A DNA stretch of 64,000 nucleotides, taken from the NCBI RefSeq assembly GCF_005930355.1, contig NZ_VDBO01000001.1, forward strand, positions 1,151,339 through 1,215,338, in the 5' to 3' direction. This document shows, one piece after another, positions 1-8,423 of this stretch. The notes below the pieces were generated by a model that saw only the letters and a list, made by a program, of their open reading frames with translations, was not told the DNA's origin and searched no databases. The stretch is from Paenibacillus sinopodophylli. Lineage in GTDB: Bacteria > Bacillota > Bacilli > Paenibacillales > Paenibacillaceae. Position 1 is the stretch's first letter, and the number at the start of each line of letters is the position of its first letter. Position numbers and translations under genes: made by a program.

Positions 1-695
1 ATTCCCACAGGCTCGTCTCCATAGGTTTGTTTCAGAAGTTCAACAATCCGTGACATTGCTTTCTTCGAACCGCGAATCTTATCCACCGCAAGCACGACGC
101 CATCGGAGTCTAAGGATAATATCGGCTTAATGTTAAGAATGGAACCAATCAGCGCAGAAGCCTTGCCAATTCGCCCACCCTTCTGCAAATATTCCAATGT
201 ATCTACTAAAAAGTATAACTGCGTATCGCGCTCACGCTGCTGGATGGCCTCGATAATACGTTCTTTGGACTCTCCCGCTTGCGCCATTTCGGCTGCCTTG
301 ACCACACGCATCCCGAACCCGTAAGAAGCAGAGCGCGAGTCTATAATCGTAATATCCGATTGCTCTTCCAGCATGGAATGGGCAATCGTCGCTGATTGGT
401 ATGTCCCACTGAGCGCCGCCGATAAATGAATCGAAATAATAGGCGAATCCGCGTCTTCCGCTATCAATCTCGTATATACATCAGAGAATTCGTTTGGTGA
501 AGGCTGAGACGTAGTAGGAAGCACGGCAGATTGCGCAAGCTTCTCGTAGAAATTATCCGACTTGATCGTAACCGCGTCCAGAAACGTCTCTTCGCCAAAC
601 AGTACTTTCAGCGGGACCATAGAGATCCCGAGCCGCTCCCTCACATCTGCAGGAATATCAGCCGTACTGTCCGTTACGATTCGGACTTTCCCCAT
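1..695 (-). CDS. DegV family fatty-acid-binding protein (FakB-like), C-terminus cut by window edge
   Basis: The protein starts MGKVRIVTDSTADIP, the hallmark N-terminus of DegV/FakB proteins, which hold a fatty acid so that FakA can phosphorylate it. The lipid-contact segments TTSQPSPNEF and HLSAALSGTY are also visible. About 231 residues are present of a usual 280-290; the remainder lies outside the window. An AGGAGG site sits 7 nt before the ATG. It lies directly downstream of fakA with about 35 nt between them, so the two subunits of the kinase are probably made together. Which acyl chain this paralog prefers cannot be read from the sequence. Confidence 0.93.
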   Translation of the reverse strand, partial: MGKVRIVTDSTADIPADVRERLGISMVPLKVLFGEETFLDAVTIKSDNFYEKLAQSAVLPTTSQPSPNEFSDVYTRLIAEDADSPIISIHLSAALSGTYQSATIAHSMLEEQSDITIIDSRSASYGFGMRVVKAAEMAQAGESKERIIEAIQQRERDTQLYFLVDTLEYLQKGGRIGKASALIGSILNIKPILSLDSDGVVLAVDKIRGSKKAMSRIVELLKQTYGDEPVG

Positions 696-730
696 AATCA
701 ATTCCTCCTAATCTTATACCCACTACAAGC

Positions 731-2497
731 TTATTCCAATGCAAAAACATAAGGATACAGCGGTTGCCCGCCCTTATGTACTTCAAGCTCCAGCTCTGGG
801 TATTGTTCACCAATCCACTCGCAAAGCGAAGCCGTTTCAGCTGCATCAGCTTCCTCGCCGGATAAGATCGTGAGCAAATCTCCGCCTGCGTCTAGCATGC
901 TGGCCACTAGACCTTGACAAGCCTCCTGCAGCGCGGCTTTCGATACGACGATCGTCTTTTCTTTGATGCCGATATAATCGCCTTCACGAATGTCAACGCC
1001 TTCAATCGTCGTATCACGGACAGCCTTCGTCACTTGCCCCGAAACGACCTGCTCCGCAGCATTCTTCATCCAGACGCTGTTGCGCTCGGCTGTTTCCTCT
1101 TCTTTGAATGCGAGTACCGCTGCTAAGCCTTGCGGAATGGTACGCGTCGGTATGATGGTGACACTGCGCTCACTCAGTTCGGCAGCCTGCTCCGCGGCTA
1201 ATATAATATTTCCGTTATTCGGAAGAATATAAATATGCTCTGCTGACAGCGCTTCGATCGCTTTCACGAAATCCTCTGTACTCGGATTCATCGTTTGTCC
1301 GCCGGATAATACCGTATCCACTTCATTCTCTAAGAAGATATCGGCAATGCCTTCGCCTAATGCGACTGCAATGATACCGAAAGGTGCTGTTTCGAATACT
1401 TGTCCCGGAGGGACCCCTTGTACGCCTTCGCCTGCGAGCAGCTCGGCTGCTGAATAATCCGCAGTGCCGCTGCCTGCTTGCTCATGCTCAAGCAAATCAC
1501 GATGCTGCTCGCGCATGTTCAGAATATGAATATCCGTCAATTCACCATACGGCAACGATAGATTCAGTACATCCCCGGGCTTGCGTGAGTGCACATGAAC
1601 CTTAATGATATCGTCTTCTGCTATAACCAGAATGGAATCTCCGTCTTTGCTAAGGGCACGTTTGTAAGCGGATTCATCAAAAAACGCTCCGGCTTGCCCT
1701 TTGAGCTTGCGATTAATGAAAAACTCCATGTCATATAGAAACTCAATCTCTTCTGTTGAGAGACGCGATTGTGCAGAGAGCTGTTCCGGTTTGCGAACAG
1801 AAGGTGGAGACGTTGGCACTGCTACCTGTTCTGGAGGTGCTGCTTCTGAGCCAATATCATACGTATCAAGCTGTCCGTCAACCTCCAATAGGCTTCGCAA
1901 GAATCCTTCATAAATGAACACAAGGCCTTGTCCGCCAGAATCGACAACACCAACCTGCTTCAGCACCGGCAATAAATCCGGTGTGCGCTGCAGCGCGTCG
2001 TATGCCTTCTGATGAACTTCATGCATAAGCTCTACCACGTCATTCGTTCTGCGAGCGTACTGCACGGCATGCCGAGCAGCTTCCTTCGCAACAGTAAGGA
2101 TCGTTCCTTCTACCGGTTTCACGACAGCTTTATAAGCGAGGTCAACACCGTACTGCAAAGCGGCGGCAAGCTGTACCGTTCCTGCCTCTTCAAGACCGCT
2201 CAGCGATCTGGAGAAGCCGCGGAACAGCTGTGACAGAATAACGCCGGAGTTTCCACGTGCACCCATGAGCAGCCCTTTGGATAAAGCTTCTGTCGCTTTC
2301 CCAATGCTGTTAGAAGGCTTGCTGCGGAGCTCACGTACGCCTGAGGACATCGTCAAATTCATGTTTGTTCCCGTGTCCCCGTCCGGCACTGGAAACACAT
2401 TCAATGCGTTAACATGCTCCGCGTTACGCTGCAAATAGTCCGCGCCGAGCAGTGCCATTGCGGCAAAATCAGATCCGTTTATAAAGCGCTTACTCAA
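731..2497 (-). CDS. fakA: Fatty acid kinase catalytic subunit FakA (DhaL/DAK2 domain, YloV)
   Basis: 588 residues, close to the family length. The N-terminal DhaL-type kinase domain (about residues 8-205) carries NVFPVPDGDTGTNM, whose aspartates hold Mg-ATP, and a second loop MGARGNSGVILSQ. The C-terminal half (about 300-588) is the FakB-interacting region, with GEGIADIF and LSGGQTMNPS. FakA phosphorylates exogenous fatty acids bound to FakB, feeding acyl phosphate to PlsX/PlsY at the membrane. The gene follows yloU by 17 nt and precedes a DegV/FakB gene, the order seen in B. subtilis (yloU-yloV). The start is supported by an AGGGAGG site just upstream. Confidence 0.95.
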   Translation of the reverse strand: MSKRFINGSDFAAMALLGADYLQRNAEHVNALNVFPVPDGDTGTNMNLTMSSGVRELRSKPSNSIGKATEALSKGLLMGARGNSGVILSQLFRGFSRSLSGLEEAGTVQLAAALQYGVDLAYKAVVKPVEGTILTVAKEAARHAVQYARRTNDVVELMHEVHQKAYDALQRTPDLLPVLKQVGVVDSGGQGLVFIYEGFLRSLLEVDGQLDTYDIGSEAAPPEQVAVPTSPPSVRKPEQLSAQSRLSTEEIEFLYDMEFFINRKLKGQAGAFFDESAYKRALSKDGDSILVIAEDDIIKVHVHSRKPGDVLNLSLPYGELTDIHILNMREQHRDLLEHEQAGSGTADYSAAELLAGEGVQGVPPGQVFETAPFGIIAVALGEGIADIFLENEVDTVLSGGQTMNPSTEDFVKAIEALSAEHIYILPNNGNIILAAEQAAELSERSVTIIPTRTIPQGLAAVLAFKEEETAERNSVWMKNAAEQVVSGQVTKAVRDTTIEGVDIREGDYIGIKEKTIVVSKAALQEACQGLVASMLDAGGDLLTILSGEEADAAETASLCEWIGEQYPELELEVHKGGQPLYPYVFALE

Positions 2498-2514
2498 CGA
2501 TATTTCCCTCCCTG

Positions 2515-2874
2515 TTACTTAAGTACCCTGACATCCTGCACAATTATATGGACTTCTTCCACTTGTAGGCCAATCACGTCATTCAGCACATACTTTACTT
2601 TGGATTGAATATTATGCGCTACCTCGGAAATTTTTGTTCCATAGCTTACGATGATGTAGAGATCAATATGCAGTTTTTCATTTACCCGTCGAACTTCAAC
2701 GCCTCGAGTTAAATTGTCACGTCCGAGCAGCTCGGCAATTCCGTCCTTCAGCTGTTTGCGTGAAGCCATCCCGACAAGTCCATAACAATCCATGGCCGCA
2801 GAGCCGGCAATAATGGCTATGCAGTGGTCTGAGACATGGATGGTACCAAGTTCGGTGCTTAGCTGCATTGGCAT
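2515..2874 (-). CDS. Asp23/Gls24 family envelope stress protein (YloU)
   Basis: 119 residues with the Asp23 pattern: GTIHVSDHCIAIIAGSAAMDCYGLVGM at the N-terminus, then VNEKLHIDLYIIVSYGTKISEVA and a C-terminal VEEVHIIVQDV strand. Members are small soluble proteins, often membrane-associated through partners, abundant under cell-wall stress; exact function is unsettled. It is the first gene of the yloU-fakA-fakB transcript and diverges from rpmB, as in B. subtilis. A second Asp23 paralog is encoded near 42.9 kb. The ATG follows an AAGGGAG site. Confidence 0.9.
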   Translation of the reverse strand: MPMQLSTELGTIHVSDHCIAIIAGSAAMDCYGLVGMASRKQLKDGIAELLGRDNLTRGVEVRRVNEKLHIDLYIIVSYGTKISEVAHNIQSKVKYVLNDVIGLQVEEVHIIVQDVRVLK

Positions 2875-3166
2875 GGAAATTCACTCCCTTACTGTATCTA
2901 TTATGGACTAAGTACCATTGTACTATAAACGGCACCTTTATAGAAGTCCGAACCAAAAAACCAGTGTTTCCGCGGCATACAGCTTCTAATTGGACCTTAT
3001 GCAGTGACATGTCCGTAGATTTAGGTTGAATAGCAACAATGTTTATGATACGATATTCAAGTGTGTTTAAATGTTATTTGTCTCACGAATGAAATTTTCC
3101 TCACGCATACCGAGCCATATTTATGGAATCAGTTTTGCTCATGCAGTATTTAAAGGAGGTGTAGTC
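2875..3166. other. Divergent promoter region yloU / rpmB
   Basis: This 292-nt spacer must hold the start signals for yloU (leftward) and rpmB (rightward). The only promoter I can defend is the rightward one, annotated separately. On the leftward strand there is an AT-rich stretch with TATAAA and TACAAT hexamers around 2920-2945 but no convincing -35 at the right distance. No small gene with an SD site was seen. Confidence 0.5.
3026..3054 (+). promoter_or_regulatory. Putative sigma-A promoter of rpmB
   Basis: TTGAAT, a 17-nt spacer and TACGAT, about 110 nt before the rpmB start. Four of six bases match the consensus in each hexamer and the spacing is ideal. The transcript would have a leader of roughly 105 nt, long enough for regulation, but I see no ribosomal-protein leader fold. 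Confidence 0.5.
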
Positions 3167-3355
3167 ATGTCCCGCAAATGTTTTCTTACAGGTAAAGCAC
3201 CTGGTTCAGGTAACAACGTTTCCCACGCAAACAACAAAACTCGTCGTTCTTGGGGCGTAAACGTGCAAAAGGTTCGCATTTTGGTTGACGGTAAACCGAA
3301 ACGTGTTTATGTCAGCACTCGCGCACTTAAATCCGGTAAAGTTACCCGCGTATAA
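3167..3355 (+). CDS. rpmB: 50S ribosomal protein L28
   Basis: 62 residues starting [17 protein letters not shown], with the family's [11 protein letters not shown] and [12 protein letters not shown]28 is a small basic protein of the large subunit. The start was placed at the ATG 6 nt after a perfect AAAGGAGGT rather than at an in-frame ATG 96 nt further upstream, because L28 is 61-63 residues long and begins MSR/MAR. The protein keeps only one cysteine in the region where zinc-type L28 forms have CXXC, so this is a C-minus form. A strong terminator follows, so the gene is a monocistron between two leftward operons. Confidence 0.97.
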   Translation: MSRKCFLTGKAPGSGNNVSHANNKTRRSWGVNVQKVRILVDGKPKRVYVSTRALKSGKVTRV

Positions 3356-3375
3356 TCATGGCTTCGGCCATAGAC

Positions 3376-3403
3376 AAAAGCACCTGAGCTCTCAGGTGCT
3401 TTT
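3376..3403. terminator. Rho-independent terminator after rpmB
   Basis: Perfect 13-bp inverted repeat (AAAAGCACCTGAG / CTCAGGTGCTTTT) with a 2-nt centre, 20 nt after the rpmB stop and followed by a T-rich run. The A-run on the left side means it may also stop leftward transcripts from the spoVM side. Confidence 0.9.
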
Positions 3404-3452
3404 CTTTTGCTTTTACACGATCACGGCCGAAGGGTGTCCTGCAGCATCTGAC

Positions 3453-3533
3453 CTAATTTTTTTGGAAGGTATTCAAAATCGCCTTTACGAATCCGCCCAA
3501 AAATTTAGGCAGTTTGATTGTATAAAATTTCAT
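3453..3533 (-). CDS. spoVM: Stage V sporulation protein M (SpoVM), 26 residues
   Basis: A 26-codon gene starting MKFYTIKLPKFLGG and ending FQKN, differing from B. subtilis SpoVM only in its C-terminal half. SpoVM is an amphipathic helix that senses the positive curvature of the forespore membrane, anchors SpoIVA for coat assembly and inhibits FtsH. The invariant features Lys-Leu-Pro and Phe-Leu-Gly-Gly are present. An AGGAGG site lies 8 nt before the ATG. Its place between rpmB and rpe matches the B. subtilis order, although thiN, which separates rpe and spoVM there, is replaced here by an unknown membrane protein. It is easily missed by automatic gene finders because of its size. Confidence 0.95.
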   Translation of the reverse strand: MKFYTIKLPKFLGGFVKAILNTFQKN

Positions 3534-3654
3534 GCCTCATCCCTCCTCAGACACGCTCATCGAATTTATCCGTGACAACATTGCTACGCTCATGTAAACA
3601 TCCTATGCGTCGTCAGTTTGTCCTATTCCATCGAGAGCCTGAGGTAAGAGCCTA

Positions 3655-3930
3655 TTAAGCGCCTGTTAATACATCTGGATTGTCTCTTAAAAAGATAAAA
3701 GCAGAAGCAATAACAGCGAACAATAAATAAATGATTATGGCTAGCACAAAAAACGTAATCCGCAAACTAAGCTTTTCAAATTTCCGGAAAAACAGAATGC
3801 CTATGTACAAAGCCAGTAATGCAAAGAGATAACGAAATAAATCCTCAATCAGAGAAAATACTGTAAGCATAAGCCCCGCTGCTGAAGAATAGAAAAGCAG
3901 CCAGAACGCCGTTTTTAACCGCTCATTCAT
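3655..3930 (-). CDS. Small three-helix membrane protein, unknown function
   Basis: 91 residues, hydrophobic throughout: membrane segments near residues 8-30, 32-50 and 56-80, joined by a short basic loop (FRKFEKLSLR). The N-terminus MNERLKTAF is weakly basic. No family is recognised. It starts 11 nt after the rpe stop behind a GAGG site and is followed by spoVM about 120 nt on, so it is likely co-transcribed with rpe. It occupies the position held by thiN (thiamine pyrophosphokinase) in B. subtilis but has no resemblance to it. It may be lineage-specific. Confidence 0.7.
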   Translation of the reverse strand: MNERLKTAFWLLFYSSAAGLMLTVFSLIEDLFRYLFALLALYIGILFFRKFEKLSLRITFFVLAIIIYLLFAVIASAFIFLRDNPDVLTGA

Positions 3931-3941
3931 GCTTCCATCCT

Positions 3942-4586
3942 CTAGCGCAATACAGCTATAGCTGCTGCCCGATCTTGCTCTGCGAACACGGCATTACCAG
4001 CCACCAGCACGTCCGCACCAGCCTCGCGAATAGCCGCTGCAGTCGATTTATTAACCCCGCCGTCTACCTGAACAAAGACCTTATCCAGTCCCTGCTCTTC
4101 AAGCATCGCACGTACTTGGCGCAATTTCACTAATGAATAAGGAATGAACTGCTGCCCGCCGAAGCCTGGATTAACAGTCATAATAAGCACAAGATCAAGA
4201 TCATGAAGGATCGGCTCAAGAATAGATACAGGTGTAGCTGGGTTGATCGCAACACCCGCCGGCAAACCCTTTTCCTTGATATAGTGAATCGTTCTATGCA
4301 AATGCACGCAGGCTTCCGCATGAATCGTAATACGATCCGCGCCTGCCGCGATATAATCAGCTATTGAAAGTTCTGGACGCTCGATCATCAAATGCACATC
4401 GAACGGCAGCTTCGTTGCTGAACGAATAGCAGAAATAACAGGCGGTCCAAAGGTCAGGTTTGGGACAAAGTGACCGTCCATTACATCAATGTGAATCCAA
4501 TCTGCCCCTGCCGCTTCAACGGCTTGGACTTCCTCGCCAAGCCTTGCAAAATTTGCCGATAGTATAGAAGGTGCAATAATGGTCAT
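3942..4586 (-). CDS. rpe: Ribulose-phosphate 3-epimerase
   Basis: 214 residues, full length. The TIM-barrel signature is clear: [16 protein letters not shown] at the start, [16 protein letters not shown] with metal ligands His and Asp, [22 protein letters not shown] with the phosphate-binding loop, and [11 protein letters not shown]. It interconverts ribulose-5-P and xylulose-5-P in the pentose phosphate pathway in the cytosol. The ATG follows GGAGGT and starts 5 nt after the rsgA stop, so it is translationally close to rsgA in the prkC operon. Confidence 0.97.
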   Translation of the reverse strand: MTIIAPSILSANFARLGEEVQAVEAAGADWIHIDVMDGHFVPNLTFGPPVISAIRSATKLPFDVHLMIERPELSIADYIAAGADRITIHAEACVHLHRTIHYIKEKGLPAGVAINPATPVSILEPILHDLDLVLIMTVNPGFGGQQFIPYSLVKLRQVRAMLEEQGLDKVFVQVDGGVNKSTAAAIREAGADVLVAGNAVFAEQDRAAAIAVLR

Positions 4587-4591
4587 AGTCG

Positions 4592-5599
4592 TTAGTACCT
4601 CCGTTTTTTGTCTTTCATTTCCGCTAGAAAGAGCAAATAATGCTCATGTCTGCTTTTCTCAATTTCACCGCTAGCTACCGCAGCAAGTACGGCGCAGCCC
4701 GGCTCATGCACATGGGTACAGCCGCGAAACTTACAGTTTGGTGAAAGCTCGCGCATCTCGATAAAGCAATAGCCCAAATCCTCGATACCTAGCTCTTGGA
4801 AATCCAGCTGGCTGAAACCTGGCGTATCTGCAACCAGTCCGCCGCCAATTTCAATCAGCTCTACATGCCTAGTCGTATGCTTGCCGCGTCCCAGTCGATT
4901 GCTAATCGCATTCGTTTCCAACTGCAAGCCCGGAACAATCGCGTTAAGCAGCGATGATTTCCCAACGCCAGACTGACCAGCAAATACGGCAAGATGTCCC
5001 TGCAGTCGCTCTTGGAATGGCGAAATACCCTCGCCTAGAACAGAGCTCGTCCCATAAACTTCATAGCCCAGAGGGCGGTATATACGATTTACTGCGACTG
5101 CAGCAGCTTTTGCTTCTTCCGTTTCCAAGCCTTCACTCGCTAGGTCCTGCTTACTCAAACAGAGCACAGCAGGAATGCCGGCATGCTCGATATGGACAAG
5201 AAACTTATCCAGCAGCTGTAGATTAAGCGCAGGCTCCGTGACGGAGAAGACAAGAATGGCTAGATCAATATTCGCCACGGGTGGACGAATGAGCTCCGAA
5301 GAACGGGGAAGAAGCTCCTCGACAGTGCCCTCTCCGTTCTCCGTTAGGCTGTACATCACCAGGTCCCCGACAAGCGGCGTTAATCCTTTATTTTTGAACA
5401 CGCCGCGTCCCCTGCATTGAATCGTTGCAGAATCCGATGCCGTATTCTCTGCTCGCACATAATAGTAGCCGCTCAAGGCTTTGACAATCGTGCCTTTAAG
5501 ATGATTTTCTTTACTATTGTGGCTGGTATTAGGGTTGCTGCTCTGACTGCTCTTGTTGTTGTTCTTGCTGTTCTTGCTGCTCTTCTTCAATTGGCTCAT
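4592..5599 (-). CDS. rsgA: Small ribosomal subunit biogenesis GTPase RsgA
   Basis: 335 residues from the chosen start. It is a circularly permuted GTPase of 30S maturation: an OB fold ([16 protein letters not shown]), then G4-like LSKQDL, the Walker [20 protein letters not shown] (G3), and a C-terminal zinc knuckle CX4-7CX1H ([12 protein letters not shown]). Before the OB fold is a 35-residue Lys/Asn/Ser-rich tail unusual for the family. The start is the ATG 11 nt after a GGAGGT inside prkC, giving a 71-nt overlap with prkC in another frame; no ATG, GTG or TTG nearer the OB fold offers an alternative. Known to be linked to PrkC/PrpC in B. subtilis, where it is a phosphorylation target. Confidence 0.93.
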   Translation of the reverse strand: MSQLKKSSKNSKNNNKSSQSSNPNTSHNSKENHLKGTIVKALSGYYYVRAENTASDSATIQCRGRGVFKNKGLTPLVGDLVMYSLTENGEGTVEELLPRSSELIRPPVANIDLAILVFSVTEPALNLQLLDKFLVHIEHAGIPAVLCLSKQDLASEGLETEEAKAAAVAVNRIYRPLGYEVYGTSSVLGEGISPFQERLQGHLAVFAGQSGVGKSSLLNAIVPGLQLETNAISNRLGRGKHTTRHVELIEIGGGLVADTPGFSQLDFQELGIEDLGYCFIEMRELSPNCKFRGCTHVHEPGCAVLAAVASGEIEKSRHEHYLLFLAEMKDKKRRY

Positions 5600-7658
5600 C
5601 GCTTTCGGTAACCTCCGCTTGTGCCGGTACTTCAGTCGGCTGCACTTCTTCACCCGGAATGATCAGGGTGGATGAATTCGAACCTTTTAATAGCTCATCA
5701 TAGGTTATCGTTTTCGTATCGATAAACTGGTTATCGCGGTAAACGGTCACTCTTGCTTCGGTATCAGGTGCAACGATTACAGTGACAGGGAACGTTTGCA
5801 TCGTCGTGATTTGGCGTTTGCCCCACTCCATATTCTCGCCTTGAGCATCTGAATAAACAATTCGAATCTCACTCGTTTTGCCTGCTTCTGCAGGTGAAAT
5901 AGAAATATTAAACTTATGCTCCTTCGCGTCCGCAGGCGGCCCAGAACTTACTCGAATGGACACCTTGGAGCCTTTAGACACCTGATCCTTTGGTTTAAAA
6001 GGATCTTGGCTGATGACATAATTTTTCTGGTGTACATAACTTGGCTCATACAGGATATCCCCATCATCCAATGTCAGCTCGTACGCCTTGATAAGATCCT
6101 TCGCTTCATCCAGGCTTGTGCCAATCAGATTCGGCATCGGAACGGTCTCGCGGCCTTTGCTGACCATGAAGGAGAATTCCACCGATTCTGGATTGTACTC
6201 CTCACCCGGCTTCGGCGACTGCTGGATAACCGTATCCGGAGCTTCCTCACTGAACACCGATTCAATCGTAATCTGATCCTCAGTGATGCCTAACGCTCCA
6301 AGCTCGTCAATCGCGGTCTGTAGTGCTTTCCCTACATAATTCCCGAGTTCCTCTAGTTCAGGCCCATCACTAACCGTAATTTGAATAAACGAACCTTCCT
6401 TGACTCTCATATTCATCTTCGATTGACTTAACACCTGATCTTTTGGAATTTCCTTGTTGTGCTCATGGACAACAGGATCCTCTATTTTGAGGCCCGCGGT
6501 CTCTATCATTTGCCTTGCCTCGGCCTCCGTCTTGCCAACAACATACGGTACATCAACCTCTGCTACATCTAGAACACCAAGCAGCCAAATAAATCCGCCG
6601 ATAAAGAGCCCGAGGATCAGAAGTGTAATGCCTACGACAGTCAAAGGCTTTTTCCAGCCTTTAGGCTTCTCGGCAATTTCTTTGACAGCTTTCACTTCAG
6701 GGTCTGCAGCAGCCTTGCGATCTCGTTCTGTAGAGTCAGGCGTTCTCACATCCCCTCTAATAGCAGGCATGACGCGTGTCTCCTCCATGTCATTGACATG
6801 AATGAACGTCACTTTAGGCTCCTTCAGCCGCTCAGGACGAAGGCAGGTGTCTAGATCAAGCAGCATTTCATGTGCGGACGCATAACGCTCGCTCGGATTT
6901 TTCCGCATCGCCTTCAGGATTACATTCTCCACGCTTTGCGGGATATGAGGATTAACGACGCGCGGCTCCTCGAAGGTTTCCTGCAAATGCTTCAAGGCTA
7001 CACTAATCGGGCTTTCGCCCAGAAACGGAAGCTTCGCTGTCAGCATTTGGTAGAGCACAATTCCAAGCGAGTATAGATCAGACTTCTCTCCCGTATTAAC
7101 ACCCTTGGCGTGCTCTGGTGAGAAGTAGTGAACAGACCCGAGTACCGATCCGGTCTGTGTAATCGTCGATGATGTAACCGCGCGGGCAATCCCGAAATCA
7201 GTTACTTTCACCCGTCCGTTTTTACCGATTAATATATTATGAGGCTTGATATCACGGTGTATAATATGATTCTGATGCGCATGATCCAGAGCATCAGCAA
7301 TTTGCATGGCAATACGCACCGCTTCATCTGGCTGCAAGGGCGCACGTTCTTGTATGATTTCGTTTAAATTATGGCCTTCAATATACTCCATGACAATATA
7401 ATGTGTGTCATCTTCTTGTCCTACGTCATAAATACTTACGACATTCGGATGAGACAACGCAGCTGCCGACTGCGCCTCACGACGAAATCTTCGAATAAAC
7501 TCCTCGTCATGAACAAATTGCTGGCGCAAAACCTTTACCGCAACCTTGCGATTCAGCAGCACATCATGCGCCTTATAGACAAGCGCCATCCCGCCTCCGC
7601 CGATTCGCGTCAATATTTCGTATCGACCGCCTAAATCCTGTCCGATCATCCTAGTCAC
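5529..7658 (-). CDS. prkC: Membrane Ser/Thr protein kinase with PASTA repeats (PrkC/PknB)
   Basis: 709 residues. Kinase domain about 10-270: glycine loop RIGGGGMALVYKA, catalytic Lys in VAVKVL, HRDIKPHNILI and DFGIARA. A cytosolic linker follows, then one membrane helix (VVGITLLILGLFIGGFIWLL, about 338-357) and three PASTA repeats outside (PYVVGKTEAEARQMI; NYVGKALQTAIDEL; PNLIGTSLDEAKDLI), which bind muropeptides or lipid II. A further extracellular beta-rich region and an acidic Glu/Gln tail end the protein. It controls spore germination, wall metabolism and translation factors in relatives. The start overlaps prpC by 4 nt (ATGA), coupling kinase and phosphatase. The Gln/Glu tail overlaps rsgA out of frame. 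Confidence 0.96.
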   Translation of the reverse strand: MTRMIGQDLGGRYEILTRIGGGGMALVYKAHDVLLNRKVAVKVLRQQFVHDEEFIRRFRREAQSAAALSHPNVVSIYDVGQEDDTHYIVMEYIEGHNLNEIIQERAPLQPDEAVRIAMQIADALDHAHQNHIIHRDIKPHNILIGKNGRVKVTDFGIARAVTSSTITQTGSVLGSVHYFSPEHAKGVNTGEKSDLYSLGIVLYQMLTAKLPFLGESPISVALKHLQETFEEPRVVNPHIPQSVENVILKAMRKNPSERYASAHEMLLDLDTCLRPERLKEPKVTFIHVNDMEETRVMPAIRGDVRTPDSTERDRKAAADPEVKAVKEIAEKPKGWKKPLTVVGITLLILGLFIGGFIWLLGVLDVAEVDVPYVVGKTEAEARQMIETAGLKIEDPVVHEHNKEIPKDQVLSQSKMNMRVKEGSFIQITVSDGPELEELGNYVGKALQTAIDELGALGITEDQITIESVFSEEAPDTVIQQSPKPGEEYNPESVEFSFMVSKGRETVPMPNLIGTSLDEAKDLIKAYELTLDDGDILYEPSYVHQKNYVISQDPFKPKDQVSKGSKVSIRVSSGPPADAKEHKFNISISPAEAGKTSEIRIVYSDAQGENMEWGKRQITTMQTFPVTVIVAPDTEARVTVYRDNQFIDTKTITYDELLKGSNSSTLIIPGEEVQPTEVPAQAEVTESDEPIEEEQQEQQEQQQEQSEQQP

Positions 7659-8416
7659 TCCCCTCGATTCGTGCCGGCTGCTTCTTGAAGAAGAACGACC
7701 GTAATATTGTCGTCCCCGCCAGCATGCAGCGCAAGCTGAATGAGTTGATCAGCTTTGGCATCCAGCTCTAGATGCTCAGTCGTGACCGTTTGCAGCATTT
7801 GCTGCTCGCTAACCAAATTTGATAATCCATCGCTGCATAGCAGCAGGACATCATGCGAAGACCATTCTACGGACTGTATTTCGATCTCCACATTCGAATC
7901 TGTTCCAACCGCGCGTGTCAACACATTGCGGCGCGGGTGATGAGCAGCCTCTTCCGCACTTAACTGCCCAGATTTGACCAATTCATTAACTAGCGTATGA
8001 TCATTCGTAATTTGTGTAATAACGCCTTCTTTAATTTTATATGCACGGCTGTCGCCAACATGTCCAATTATCGCATTATCTTGGTTGACAAGCGCCGCAA
8101 CAATAGTCGTACCCATATTATGATACGACTCATTGCGGGAAGCGAGCTCGAAAACTGCTTCATTGGCTTGTGAGATCGCTTGGCGAATAAGCATTTTGCC
8201 TTCTTGTACAGACAAATGAGCTTTCGCAGCGCTCTGCTCCAGCATGCTGCGGAACGCGTCAACAGCCTTTTGACTAGCCACGTCCCCAGCCTGATGGCCG
8301 CCCATGCCATCGGCAACGATGGCAAGGGTAACCCCATTATTCAATTGACTAACCCATGATTGATCTTCATTCACATGACGAACCCGTCCGATATCACTGC
8401 GGTTTGCCGTTAACAA
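7655..8416 (-). CDS. prpC: PP2C-type Ser/Thr phosphatase (PrpC/Stp1)
   Basis: 253 residues with the PP2C metal motifs: RHVNEDQ, VADGMGGHQAGDVAS, GHVGDSRAYKI, LLCSDGLSNLV and GGDDNITVVLL. It removes phosphate from proteins phosphorylated by PrkC. It starts 7 nt after rlmN ends and overlaps prkC by 4 nt, so the reciprocal enzymes are made from one message. Length and residues are normal for the family. Confidence 0.96.
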   Translation of the reverse strand: MLTANRSDIGRVRHVNEDQSWVSQLNNGVTLAIVADGMGGHQAGDVASQKAVDAFRSMLEQSAAKAHLSVQEGKMLIRQAISQANEAVFELASRNESYHNMGTTIVAALVNQDNAIIGHVGDSRAYKIKEGVITQITNDHTLVNELVKSGQLSAEEAAHHPRRNVLTRAVGTDSNVEIEIQSVEWSSHDVLLLCSDGLSNLVSEQQMLQTVTTEHLELDAKADQLIQLALHAGGDDNITVVLLQEAAGTNRGE

Positions 8417-8423
8417 TCAGTCA

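Noticed and set aside
3285..3575. Rightward 96-codon ORF over spoVM
   Set aside because: Starts inside rpmB in another frame, no SD, antisense to spoVM; a shadow.
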